DNA of 49,309 bases from Chromera velia. Lineage: Eukaryota; Sar; Chromeraceae. Within the stretch, counting starts at the first letter, position 1, and each line of letters opens with the position of its first letter. This document shows positions 1-13,180 of the stretch, in pieces. The translations under genes and the position numbers were made by a program. The notes under the pieces were generated by a model. The model searched no databases and was not told the DNA's origin. It worked only from the letters and a program-made list of their open reading frames with translations. The stretch lies in the NCBI GenBank assembly GCA_018398765.1, contig JAHBMJ010003871.1, forward strand, positions 1 through 49,309, given 5' to 3'.

Positions 1-54
1 CCCCCCCCCTCCCCCCCTCTCTTTATCTCTCTCACACACACACGTGTGGCGTAC

Positions 55-1868
55 CTTGACTGCTTTCGCAATGTGATCAATTTTGGCCTGCCCGTGCAGG
101 CCGTCCACCTCCGACAAGAAGTCGTCCTGCATGGGGGGGAGGTGTGATGCACAGAATTCATCGAAAGAGGCAACACAAGGATTTCATTCGAACACCTCAG
201 GTGACAGAGTCGACCCAGAGATGCTGCAGGAAGCCCTCATGGAGTTCAGAGGAAAGTGAAGACACAATGAAGAGGCCACACAACAAAATTGAACAGAGAG
301 AGAGAGAGAGAGAATTGAAGAATGGAGGAATACAACAAAGAAATGAATGAACCAGAGGACTAAGAGAGATACACAGACAGACAGACAGACGGACAGGCAG
401 ACAGACAGAGTGTATTCACAGTTCAAGAGTGCTCTAGGCGTCTGTCTTGTTTGTGATTCGGCTTCGGTCTTTTACCTCCTTTCTGTCTGACTGCTGGTCT
501 TTCTCTCTTTGCTCATCCTTGTTCTCTCTCCTCTCGTATCCTTCCTTCTCTTCTCTTCTCTTCTCTTCGATTTCTGGTCTCCCATCTTCTGACCCTGTCA
601 TCCTGCAAAACAGAAGAGAAAAGAAGAGAAGGGAAACAATTATCAGCGATTGATCGGAAGTGGAGGGCATGGAAAGGAGATAATATGGGTAGATTGAAAA
701 AGCATCACGACACTCATGTTTTCCTTCATTATCTCTCTGTCTCTCCTTTTATGCGGAATGTGATGGAGCAATTGCAAAGGCACAACCGGGCATGAAAGAA
801 ACACCGATTGAGTTATCCAGCAAGATGGGCAAACGTACAGCAGGTGGAAACGGCAAAGAGAAGGAAGAGGGAAAGACAAATCAGGAGCAAGTACGAGGGG
901 GAGGACGGAAAGCGGACACGCCAGCGTTAAAAAGACCACTCAAGACGTGCAGCCCTCTTTGTCTTTCCTTTGATGGAACGGAAGATTCTTATGGAACCAC
1001 AAGAGCCCAACAGACACCCGACTGAGTGACTCACGTCGTCCATTTTGTCGCTCACAGCTGCGATCAGTCTGTTGAAGTTCAACTGCAGGGAGGGCATACA
1101 GAAAGAATGGGAACAAGAAACGTTGCGTTGCGTTTGAACGGAACAGCATCACGCTTGCCATCATGGTACGGAAATTATACTTGAACTTGTTTTCGCTTCA
1201 ACTTTTGAGAGCAAACAATGAGCTCATGCGGAGCAAGTCACTTACACGCAGCAAACCATGCAACACCGAAGCACTCCTTTGTTTCCTTTGCAACACTCAT
1301 TTGTTCAGCGGATGTTGGTCAGATGTACTGTTCGAGGAGTTTATGAGTATGGTCTCTCCCACTTCCTTGCCCATCCCCGACCATCCCCGACTTTTCCCCC
1401 CCCATGTCCCAACGCAATCTTCTAAGGCCCTTTCGGTTGATTCCTTGAAGCTGCACGCATGCTGACCTTGTGCTCTTTCGAGGGACCCCAAATTTGCAGA
1501 AATCCGAAAATTCCGCCGTGTTTCTCCGCCCCTCTTCCCCTTTCCAACATCGCATCATTTGGTTCTGTGTCGTTGTCCGTTTCCTCCGCCCCTGCCGATT
1601 GTCCGTGCACTCCCACACCCTCCCTCTCTGGACTGGTCCTTAACCGCGGAGGCTGGAGAGCACCAGAGCCCGCGCCTCCTCTTCCGCCTCTGAGCCAGGA
1701 AAAGAAGTGGCGGTATGCATTCTCGACCTGTCCCCGAAAAGTGTTGGCGTGGTGGGCCCCTTGCGGGACTGGTTGTTGTCTCAAACCATCAGCAGGTCCA
1801 GGGAGGAATGAAAGGAACAAGAGGAGAAGCAGCAAGGCACACAAGGATGGCGCCCTCGCTCCCCTCAT
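55..1868 (-). CDS. Secreted protein, paralogue of the 4372 gene (3' part outside window)
   Basis: Three exons on the minus strand: 1467-1868, 1035-1082 and 55-126, all whole codons in phase 0. The donors are GTCAG, GTGAG and GTACG. The start is the ATG at 1868-1866, just before a signal peptide (Arg, then a run of Leu, then PGPADG). Residues after the cleavage site share [12 protein letters not shown] and FGFLQ-WGP with the divergent gene at 4372. Exon 2 (LNFNRLIAAVSDKMDD) and exon 3 (DDFLSEVDGLHGQAK) match the corresponding stretch there, which in that gene lies inside a single exon. The gene runs off the left edge, so any microexon part is not visible. I recognise no known family. Likely exported or endomembrane, from the signal peptide. 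Function unknown. Confidence 0.8.
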
Positions 1869-3005
1869 GGGTCGATTGAGTGAACCAGGGAGCAACTGAG
1901 TCAGTCAAACTGTGCAATGATGATTCAGTCACTTCGGTCCCGGTACCTGCGTAGTCTTTCCCTCCCTCTTTGCTTCCTGTCAGTCAGTCCCTGTCAGAAT
2001 CCGACAACTCTGCTCTACTTGTGTACTTTCCACTCTCCCTTTGCTTCACTCGTCACTGGCGCCTCGCCAAAGCTTAACATGCAGGCAGGAGTCAGGCACT
2101 CAGGCAGACAGGCATGCGTTCTTTTTCTGCAGAAGTCCAACAAAATCTGTACCATCACAAAGGGCTTTCCTGCAGTGGATTACGACTTTTCACCCTCTTT
2201 CTGATGCCTGAAATGCGTCTTTGGCATCGCGGCCGGGATCTGTCCGTTTTCAGCAATTAAGATTCAAGGAAGCTGAACAATGCCAGGGTTAATTGACTGT
2301 CATGCAGAAATTGTAAGTTCGAAATTTGAAAAAAAAAACCTCCAATACAGAGAGCCCGATGCCCACACATGCCGTGGCCCCCGGCCATGGTATCTGTTAA
2401 GGCCCTTAGCCGCACCTATGGAAAAAAAAAAGTCGAATTACCAATAAATCGGGTTACATTTGCCTTTCGGGACCCGCGCTTTCCGGCAACTGTACAGCGC
2501 GTGCATGGCGAACATGCGTCTAACCTTGATGTATCGGTACATATGCAAAAACACACATGGAGGGGAATTGTACATAGATTTGATCATCTATGTAGTTTTC
2601 AAGGAAGGTGATAAAACACACCGTCTAAGTGAAGCTGTTCTAAATTGTTCCGTTGTTTGACTATGCTACCAAGCTCAGTAGCAAGTTAAGATATACCGCC
2701 TTACAGAGTCAGGAGTGGGCCACACCACGACTGAGTACGCTTGACAAAGAGGAAAAACGGTTAATTTGATCTGCAAGAACCTCTTTTTGCCCGTCTTCTT
2801 TCTCTCTACTTGGCCCCTCTTGTTGTTCTTCAGCACCTGGTTTCTTAACTTCCTTCTACCTCCACTTGAGGATTTGGGATACAAAATACTGTCTATATAT
2901 AGTATGTGTCACTGTGGATGCTGTAGTATTCGCTTTGAAATGTTGTGGAGAGGCTTACCGCGTATGGGTCCAGCGCTTGGTGAGTTCAAGAGGGAGAGAT
3001 ATGAA

Positions 3006-3251
3006 TAGAAGCCGTTTGGGCCTGTGAATAAAGCTAGGTAAGCAAGTGTGTGAACACTGTTAGAAGCCATTTGGGCGTGTGGGTGAATGTTTGGGTGTGC
3101 GAGTGCATGGAGAAAGAGGGGTATAAAAAGGAAGTGTGTGCAGTAACAGAATCTGCTTAGGCCTGCAGGTGGATAAATAAAGAGAGACGGAGAGAGCGAA
3201 CGTATTTATGAGTATGTATGAGTTTGTAAATAGAAGCTGTTTGGGCGTGTG
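3006..3251 (+). repeat. Three dispersed copies of a 21-bp motif
   Basis: The motif TAGAAGCYRTTTGGGCSTGTG occurs at 3006-3026, 3061-3081 and 3231-3251 with one or two differences between copies. Spacing is uneven (55 and 170 bp), so this is not a plain tandem array. It may be a decayed minisatellite. Confidence 0.6.
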
Positions 3252-3780
3252 GGCGAGAGATAATAGAAAGCGTATATAATGTTTGGCTACTACATATGCT
3301 ATTATGCTACTACTAGAATGGCCAAAATATAAATAAAAGTAAATGAAAGAAACATTACAGCATGTGTGTCTGTATGTAAAAGACTTATATATTGACTCCA
3401 TAAATAAAAAATAAAAATGTAAGTAGATTTAAGCGGGGAGCACTCTGATTTTTTTTTTTTTAAGCAAAAATAAGTTGTTAAAGATTTATCAGTAATGTAT
3501 TGCTGCGGTTACAATTTCATTTTCTCTTTCACATTTATTCACGTTAATACCATATGTTAGCGAAGTCCTTGTGTATCATTAATTTTCTTATTAGCAAACG
3601 TATCTAATAGCAGAGCTCTTCTTATTTCTTCTTCTCAACCGTCTTGAAGCCCGTCCAGCCGTCTCCGGCCCTCTACGGCATTTACAGATACCGCGGCTAT
3701 ACTTTTGTGCAGCTAACAACCGTGATTGAGGGTTTTGTCATGCACCATATATTAAGGGACTTTCGCGCGTCCCTATGGGC

Positions 3781-3834
3781 GCGTCAGATTTCAAAAATCT
3801 GAATGGCGTCAGATTTCCCATGTATTAATATGGG
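3781..3834. repeat. Direct repeat with two short hairpins
   Basis: GCGTCAGATTT occurs at 3781-3791 and 3806-3816. A perfect 7-bp-arm hairpin (CAGATTT/AAATCTG) spans 3785-3801 and a 5-bp-arm hairpin (CCCAT/ATGGG) spans 3817-3834. Could be the end of a small mobile element or a regulatory structure. There is no further support. Confidence 0.4.
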
Positions 3835-4371
3835 AAGGGGAACCTGTTGCATGCATGTACCACGATCATGGACGCACCTCTCAGTGCTCTCACCATGCTC
3901 TCACCCTATCTCACCCCTGGGGGCCACGGCATGTCCCGTAGGGACATTATAATGCATGCATGCGCTAGAAAATCATACCGATACAGAGTCGATCGAAGGG
4001 ATGTCGAAGGAAAGCATCCAAAAGTTCGCGTCTGCATGACAGTCCGCTCATGCAACTAAGTTCAATGTATAGAGTCAACTGCCAAGCTCCATATATGCTG
4101 TTCTCCAAGCGCTTGATGTGCTCGAAGGAAGCTTTGAGGGACAAGGTTCTGTCTCAGGCCAACCAAAACGGACTGAAGAAAGGGCTTTTCAAGCTTACCA
4201 TAGTGCACTCCTGAACAACACTTGAGTCACTGCATTCGACGGTGCATGCATATACATGTTTATGTATAAATTCAGGAGATCGACTGCCTCAATCGAGCCA
4301 TGCAGGCTGCCCATGGGTTTTTGAGTTCTAAAACGTATGATGCTGTTCGTTTCTGAAGGCCAGCTTGTTAG

Positions 4372-7300
4372 ATGAAGCACCGTCACTGCTTCACGGTCCT
4401 CCTTTTGCTCTGTCTCCTCCCATGTGACGTAACAGGCTTGCGGCAGCCCACGGAGGTGCACGGCCTCCAGAGGCAGCTGGGGCACGCCTACCGCCACTTC
4501 TTCTCCTGGATGAGCCGTACGAGGGGAGCAGAAGAAGACACACAGAGAGAGGAAACGCCGCCAATCCGACACTGGCTGAGAACGGGGGAGAGGCCTCCAG
4601 AGTCCCTCGAGGAGGGCATGTCGGAGTCAGACGCTCATACACAGGCACAGAGAGCGTCCGAGTCAGACAGAGGCGCAGATTTGGCGTCAAATGCAGCGCC
4701 CATCTACGTGGATGAACGAGAAAGAGTCAACGTAACAACCAACAGTTCCGTCGAGGGGGGTGCCTCCGACGGTCTATTCGGTTTTCTGCAGATGTGGGGG
4801 CCGCCAGGAAAGCACGCGAAGTTGAACCTCCACAAGCTGATCACCACAGTGCGGGATCAGATGGACGAAGATGACGGCGATGATTTCATGGAAGAGCTCG
4901 AGGGTCTCAGTCAGCAGGCACAAGTTGACCGGATTGCCGAGGCATTGAGGGACCTTTTTGACCAGTGCACTGGGGGAGGGGGGGGGGATGCAGATTGCAG
5001 TGGGGTGCAGAGTGATTTGGACCAGTGCAATCGCGACCTCCAAAAAAAGTCCGAAGATCTCCAAAATTGCCAGACAGATCTGGAAAAATGCCGGAACGAC
5101 CTCCAAGCGGCGGGGTCTCCCCAAGACCCCCCCTCCTGCCCTCAGTGTCCGGACTGTCCCCCCGATACTGCAGATCAGGATTATGACGATCCTCGTGATC
5201 CCTCCACGAACTTGGCAGAGGAGGAGAAGACGACGTGGAAGGAAGCTTTCTTGAAAACCAGAGATGCGTTGAAGGAGCTGGTAGAAGAGCAGGGGCAGCA
5301 GCAATCCACTTGTGCGGTCAGTCAACCAAGGTGAACCCAACAAGGCAAGCGACTCTTTCCTTATTTTTTTTTGCCGCATATCAATAGAGTGGTTATGCAT
5401 AAAAGGGATCAGAAGAGCTTGTCACCATTCATTTAAATTTGTTGGCAGCCCATCGGTACAGGTAGGCGACTGACTGATTACGACACACTTTTAGTCAACT
5501 AGTTCAAACTTCTCGTTTCCCATCCCACCCCCCCCCCATGCACCATGCAGGATGAGCCGATCCCCAGGAACATTCAGGACCCTCGAGGCCTTCCTCCTCG
5601 ATACGAATATCTGGGGGACGCAAAGCATTGCTGGAAGGTCAGGCAGAGAGGAAGAGTTGCAGGCACCAATAGGTAGAACCCTCTCTGTTGCATGTCGCTG
5701 AATTTCTTTTTTTGACCTTGTCTTCGAATGCCAAGAACAGAGAAAAAGGAACATTGGCTGGACTTTCTCTTCAAAAGACGCACGCTGTCCCTTAATTGTG
5801 TTTGCCTTCATTGTGATGACCGGGGCCTCGATCTGTCCAGGAGTCCATGCACTCTCATTTGTTCTCTTCGTTCCATCTGCTGTCCGAGTCTCGTGGTGTT
5901 CACAAGGAAATGCCATGATTCAGCCTGGTAGCATTGAATTGCATTCCATTCGTCTGGATTTCCTCGGCCTCTGCAGGAAGCTTTCGAGAGAGCGAAGGTT
6001 GGTGATGAAAACCGGGGGGGGCAACGAGAATGGGGGGCACAGCGGGAGGGAGGGGCGGAGGGAGCAAAGGAAAGTCGACATAGACGCGCGTCACGTGGTA
6101 CCTACCGGCATTTCTTAGACAGAAAGAAAGAATCTTGCTCTCTCTCTGCCTGTCTCAATTGCCTTCTTTCTCTTTCTGCATTGCAAGGTATTTCCATTTC
6201 TGTGACATGGAGCTGCTGTCTTCGGTTCATTCTTTCTCCTCAACTGGCTCATGTTCTCTTGCAGGGAGAGCTTGAAAAGATCGCGAAGGTCGGATCTTTT
6301 GCTTCTGTCCCTCCCCTTGGATTCTTCTTCTTGAATTCCTATGAAAAGCCTTCCTTTCTTCCTTCCTTCTTGGATTCACACCTCCATTCTGTTGCATGGT
6401 GTTTCGTCGCTCCAATCCATTACTTTCTTACTTTTGTTTTCCACCATCTTTCCATCTTGCTTCTGGTCTTTTTTCCATCTATGTCTCTTCTAGCTGCCTG
6501 CTCTTGTGGAAGGACTCAAAGGGCGCACCTATGAGGGGATGCCTCAAGTCTCCCTGCCCTGCCCTGGTCCCCTTTTCACCTCTTCATTCTGTCTCTCTGC
6601 TCCCTGACTTCTTGCAGACTCCGTGCAAGGTCCGAGAAGAAGCAACTTGGTGTTGGAGTTTGTCTTTCACTGTATCGAAGTCTTGAAGAGAGAAATCACA
6701 TTTTCTTCCAGCTGGCGCCGACACGCTGCCAACAATTAAAGTTGCCTGGCGGTGTGACAGCATCCAGGAATTGTACCTTTGTCGCTCTGCAGGGCACTTT
6801 TTTGGTCACCCTCGAGGAATGAAGTGGAAAGAACAACTAGGTCTCTCGGCATCTCGATTGTTCGTCTCTCGCCATGCATCCTGTCGTTCTGTTGCTTTGT
6901 CGAGGTATGCGAGCATGCCATGGACACTGTAAAGTTCGGTTGACTGATTCATGAAAAGAAGCAAATGTCGTTCTTGCAGCCGCCTGCTTGACTTTTCCCC
7001 TGAGTCTGTCTGTTTGATCGCTTGCCTGCCTGCTATCTGCAGGAGACTGTAGACGAAGATGTTTACGACCCCCGATACCCCAGAGACAGAGACAAGAGAC
7101 TCGCGAAGGACGAGGAAGAGAAATGGAAGGTGTGTGGGGCTGGCTATCTCTCGCAATTGAGTTGAGCGACTTCATGCATTCTCACAGCGCTTACATTGCC
7201 AATGAGGGAAAACAACAAATGCTGTCGAGACAGCAAACCGACAATAATCTCTTGCAACAAATGGGTGAAAGCTCTCTGGGGTAGTAGGTGTCAGCGCGGC

Positions 7301-8104
7301 TGGTTCTTTGTCATGGTGTTTCTCTTTCTACCTCTTTCTCCTAGCTGTGAAGAATGACAAAACAATCGGGAGAGAAAACGTTCCCCGTTTCTTTCACGTC
7401 AGTTTGACTGTTTCCTGTATGAAGTTCCACACTCACCCGAAATTGCATTTCCTTGGGGAGAGAGAGCAAGCAGATGAAAGACGACAGAGATGTGAGGGCC
7501 CCACCGCTCCATCCATCATCCCTAATCATTGTGCACGGGAGGGAAGCATGGGATTGGAGCCAGAAAGAACATGCACATCAGATGTTTCATCACGTGTGTG
7601 CCTACCAGACGTCAGGAGACGCTCTTCTGATTCATGTATTTATTTCTTCCTTCACATATCCGCAGGATGCCTTCAAGAGACTCACGGTGAGCCCTCGATC
7701 CCAGAGAAGGGGGGGGCCGTTCAGAGCGTCGTTTCACGTGACGATCACACTTGAACCTTTCAACTGCATCAACCATACCCCAAAACTCAAGATCAAGAAA
7801 CTTCATTTTCTCTCTGATGTGCGTTTCGATCACTCAATACCTGCAATTGTTCGGTCACTATGCTGATGGTTTCCTGCCCGAAAAACGGTGTTCCGTCTGA
7901 CGAAGAGCTTTCAATTGCGACTTTCTTCACGCAGCTCTCTAATTGGTTTTGAGAAGTTGTATCTGGGCCCACCAGGATGCATGACACGTCCACATAAAAT
8001 AAATGGCGAAGAGATGAATGAGATTCTCGATGAGTAAGTGAGTGAGTGTAAGTGCATGGATGCAGAAGGAGTTCGACGAGGCCCTCTCTTCGGTCAGTTG
8101 GGTG

Positions 8105-8139
<35 letters not shown>

Positions 8140-11100
8140 ACCTACGTGCCCTCTCAGGTTTCCGGTTCTTTCGATTCTGTAGGGGGCAGGCTGGCCCTTC
8201 TTTTGTCGACAACTGCGCGTGCGTAGCATCATTGTGCTTAACTGTTCCGCTCCTTCATGCCCAACTTGCAAGAAAGAGCCTGCGTGATGCGTCTGTGCAT
8301 GTCCCACCCAGGCAGGTGTCACTCACTTTTGTAGTTAGTGCAAATTGGGACTCTATCAATTTCCTTCTGCGCCTCCTCGTTCTTGTTGTACAACGATCGC
8401 GAGAAGCAGCCGACGCGTCGACGTGTGGGAGAATCTGGATGTAAGCAAAAACATCCTTTGATACATGCATATAAATATACATTGTGATCAAGCACTGCAG
8501 GTAAAAGTAGAAGAGGACTTCAGAGACCCCAGGAACAATAACAAACTCGCGTCCAAGGGGGAACTCCTCAAGGTCAGCCGCCCGCCGTGCGACACACACG
8601 TATCTTGAGTTGCTGCAAATATCTGCATGGCATGACACATGCATGAGGTGGTTCATCAATTTATAATGCGCATGCAGAAAACCAGTCCATCAAGACCTGT
8701 GAGATCCTTCTCGAATCAAACTGTCTCGTTACGGCTGTTGGTGGAATCTGACATTGGGGGCTTTCTTGATGCATGCACTGATTGAAAGACGGAGTGGGTA
8801 AGGGACTCTGCGTTCGTCATCTTCTTCCTCTAACCCATTCTTCCGGTCTTCTTTTAGCTCTCATCGTTCGACACCCTCCCTCCTGCCTCCTCCCTGTTGC
8901 AGGAGGCGTATGATCGTTTGAAGGTCAGCTGCATGGAAGTGTGCAGAACTCATGCATGAGAACCCCACCCCGTCGGGGAATCGGAAGGAAGGAAGCGACA
9001 GGGTAACAGTGAGAGGGTGTCTCTGGGCGTACGATGAGGTTGAGTTGTTGGGAGACAAGGAATGACTGGTGCAAGAGCGAGTAGCTCTCCCCACGTACTC
9101 AGAAAACTCCTTTTTTGCAGTGGGGACAACAGAACCCAGCCACCTTTTTTTTTATGCTCTCGGCCTGCGGATTTGTTACTGCACGGTTTCTTTTGATCGA
9201 TGCAATCTGTTTGTACCTTCTCATTTTGAGCTTTGTTGTATCATGTGGTCTCTTTGCTTTTTGTTCATGCAGAAAGCGTACGAGAGACTTGCAGAGGTCA
9301 GCAAAACGGAGGAAAGCGGACAGTTCTCACGAAAATGCGGTTTTTGCGGGGCGCTTGAGGCTTGCCCAGAGTGACTCGGCTGGCGGAGTGGATTTCGGGG
9401 GAGAGCCGAGGGAAACGCAGACAAAGAAACGAAAACAGAGTCTTCCTCGCACGCAGGTCCAACTTTATCTTTTCACCTTCCAACCAGCGTGCGTACGCAC
9501 AACATCTTCCGTCAAGACTGACCAAATATTCGCGCTTGAAGAATGGAAGGATTGGTTTGCGTGTCGAATTCAAGCCCTCATCATCTGCCGTTCCTCCCCC
9601 GGTCTGTCTCTATTCTCCCCCCTCTTGCAGGAGTCCTGTGACGTCAGTCCACCGACCAGCCTGAAAGAAAGAGACATGCAGGGATTCGTTCACAGTCTGT
9701 GTAGAGCAGCAAAAGAAGCTTGTGGTTTGCAGATTCCTGATAAAAGTGGGCATCTCCAAAACAGTGATTTGGGAGTTCAAGGGAGGGCAGGGGAGGGGAG
9801 GGAGCGAAAAAGAGCAAAGCCTGCGCGAGGATTTACTGAGGTTTTCGGACCAGCCAGATTGGCGTCATTGCATCGAAGCGACTCATACCTTGCTGCTTCC
9901 GTCATTGAGCCAATCAATCAGCAAGCAAGCGAGTCAATCAGCCAGTCATTGCCCCCGATCTTCACTTAGCGATGCGCATTTGCCTCTTCTCCTTCAAACA
10001 TATCTACCCACAAGAAATGAAACAAACAAACAACACATGGATGCACACAACAGGATACGGTGGAGGAGCAAATCGACGACCCTCGAGACCCGTCTAACCA
10101 GCTTGCAACAGTGGGACAACCCATGAAGGTCAGAATGATGATATGCATGCACTTTTGGTTTTTCGAATCTTCAAGTCAGGTTCCACGCTTCTGGCTTTGA
10201 CGTTGAGACGAAATGAAGAGACGTCTTTCAGAGAGACGAACACAGAAAGGAAAGAGAAAACGAAGGGGGGACGAACGGCTGTGCAGCAGTCATGTCAGAG
10301 ACGTGAGAAAAGACCGTGCAAGTTCACAAAAGAACCATTCGTTGCGTGGTGTCCTTTTGATCGTTTTGTGTCCGCTAGTCAATTTACTGTGGTTGGGGAA
10401 GTACCCATGCGCTTCTTTCTCCGCATACAATCCATGTGTGCATATGTGTATGATTTTGTATGAGATCATGGCTTTGATCACATTTCATGCTGCCACGACT
10501 TGATCGTTTCCCAGTCAGTTCTTCTCTCCTAATCGTTCCTGTCACCTCCCTGGCCATCACGTTTCTCTACATGCCTGCAGGAGGCAATGCGAGCACTTAA
10601 GGTAAGTGATAGCGACCTTTTCTTCGATTCATGTACAGGCGTTTCATTTATTTTGTGAACAAGGATCATATACACGATCGGGCTCTCGGGTGACTGGTCG
10701 TAGGAGAGATCCTCGCTCCAGGAGAGGAGAAACAACCTTCTTTGCTTGCATGGTAATATTTGGTTTGTAGATCACAATCTGTTTCGTTTCAACTGCTGTT
10801 TCTCATTTCGTTCCTTTTTCTCTGCCAACTTGTTGATGTCACTCATCGACGCATACAGGAATACTGCATGGTAAAGAATATGAAAGTAAATTCTCTGCCA
10901 ACTTGTTGATGTCACTCATCGACGCATGCAGGTTGAGTCTTGCCCAATACCTACAGCCTGTTCCCATAACTTTTGTTCGTCTGCCTAGAACGCATATATA
11001 TGCAGAAGGCTTCGAGAGCTGTTCGCTCTATTTTTGCGTGACGCAATTTCTGAACCCATTGGCCGTCTGTTCAAGCAACTTGCTTCCTAGAGTTATCCTG

Positions 11101-11581
11101 AGTCCTTCTGGGCCCCTCTGATCGAAAGCGTATTCATAAATGATGCATCGATCTGTCTGCTTCATTCAGCAATCATGAAACTGTCCCATGCGTGTCCTCC
11201 CTTACCTGCAGCAAGCCTTGCGCGATATTTACGTGAGTGAGACTTCAGGACTTTACGGTCACCCAGACAGTCTGATACCGTCTGTCTACTCGGGGAGGAG
11301 CTTTGGGTTGCTCGTCACCGTTTTCCACTGCCGATTTGGACTGAGCTCAAAGCTTCATTTCCTCCTCATTTCTGTCTGTGGAAACCTTTCTTTGTTTAGA
11401 TCCAACGCCCTCTCTCACTCTTACTTTCTCTCTCGTTGTTGAGCGGCTTATGCTATTGACATGAAGATCACTGTAATTTTGTCGTGAGAAAGAAAGGAAC
11501 AACGATGTTCGTCCCTCAAAACAACTTGTACATGTTTCCTGTTGGCTGACATCTGCAGGACGAGCACAAGAAGAATAAGGT

Positions 11582-11623
<42 letters not shown>

Positions 11624-13116
11624 CAGAGACAGAGAGACACAATACAAGAGACCAGAAGCACAAAACAAAGTGCGAGAGGCAGAAAAATCCCAGCTTTCAA
11701 CAAATCACAGAAACTTGACCGCGAGATCATCTTGAAAATGCTTGATAGGAAACCAAGCACGGGAAAGGAGGAGGATCTCCGCGCATGTGCCTGAAGCAAT
11801 CACCCACCCAGATGTCTCTTTCTTACACTTCTTCTTTTTCTCTGCATCGTGCAGACCAAGCTCAAAACTGCCCAAGTAAGTCTGGACAGTCAGATTCGAT
11901 GAGAAAGGGAAAAATAAAGGGAAAAGAATGTCCCCAAGACAACCCGAGTTCTCCAAAGGGTGTCAACAACAAAGAGGCAGACTGACAAGCCGACAACAAA
12001 AAACAGTCGCATCCCCAGACCTTCTCCTTATCCGTCACATTTCACTCTCAGAGAGACGTTTCCTTCTTTTCTGCCTTGTGCATCATTGCAGGACTCACTT
12101 GCAAAGGCTCAGGTCGGTAAATTAAGTTTTTTTTATTCTCTCGGTGCATAAATGTCCAAGGCCAGCTTTACAAAAGTCTGCGCTCAATTGGTCCCCCCCC
12201 GTTCTTTTTCTCCTCGATTGAATCAAAAGCCAACGCCAAAAAGAACTTCACAGATAACAGAGAGATCTGTTGTGAGTCCGAGCGGAGGGGCAATCTGGAA
12301 ACTGCTTGATTATTTTGTTTCACGCTCCACGAGTTTCCCTGAATTCCTTTGCCCTCCATGCAGCAACTGAAGGATGAAGCCGAGGTGGGCAATCTTGTTG
12401 TTTCGTCTTTTCTTTTTTTTCTTTTGGCTGTCTCTGTCCGCTCGGCAACTCTCTCTCGAAATTCAGCCAGAGTCTCTGCATGACCATTTGGGGTTTCTCT
12501 TGCTATAGGATGCAGTGGGGTTGCTCAATATCTCCTGCACGCGCACTGGAGCGAAGAAAGGACCGAAAGTTCAAAATTCAACCCCCTCATTTACGGTCGA
12601 AACTCTCGATCAGTTGCCTCCGTTTGCGAGGCAGTCGATTGATCGATGAGGAGAGAAAGAAAGGTGGCTGACTGTCACCTGAAACACTGCAGCTTTATCC
12701 CTGACCGTGCCTGTCTGCGCTCTTAATTCTTGTGCGCGACACTGAATGCAGAAGACACTGCGGGAATGCGAGGTCAGTCAAGAAGCAGTTGTGGGGTAGA
12801 GGCAGTGGATCATGCAGTCAAGAATCCGTTTGTAGCCCTTGCACGGTGTCGCCACGTACTTTTTTCTGCCATCAAGAACTGGAACCTCATGCTTTCTCTC
12901 CTTCTCTCGGGTGCTTTTCATGCATGTGCCTGCTCCATTTACTGCAGGCTTTGACAAAGGTCAGCATTTTTTCCGGTCATTCAGAGACATGCAAAATACC
13001 TTTCTCTCCCAGCTTACCGCGACCCTTTGCCTCAGCACTACAGAAATGAAGTTGGAGAAGGGGCAGGCTGTACTCTCCCCCCCCCCTCCCCCGCTTTCTG
13101 TGCACATGCGTCTGTC

Positions 13117-13180
<64 letters not shown>

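Larger units (their letters stand above)
1869..4371. other. Intergenic region between the divergent paralogues
   Basis: About 2.5 kb between two start codons that face away from each other, so it should hold both promoters. I see no convincing coding exon. It contains three copies of a 21-bp repeat near 3.0-3.25 kb, two small hairpins near 3.8 kb, and TGCATG-rich stretches near 3850 and 3955. A TATAAAT at about 4266 lies roughly 105 bp upstream of the plus-strand ATG and could be a core promoter element, which is inference only. Confidence 0.6.

Noticed and set aside
1459-1899. A 146-codon plus-strand frame
   Set aside because: It mirrors the first exon of the minus-strand paralogue, which has a signal peptide and homology to the gene at 4372.
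8093-8500. Expected 12-nt Cys exon completing cassette 3
   Set aside because: No stretch with acceptor, x-x-C-x and donor could be found.
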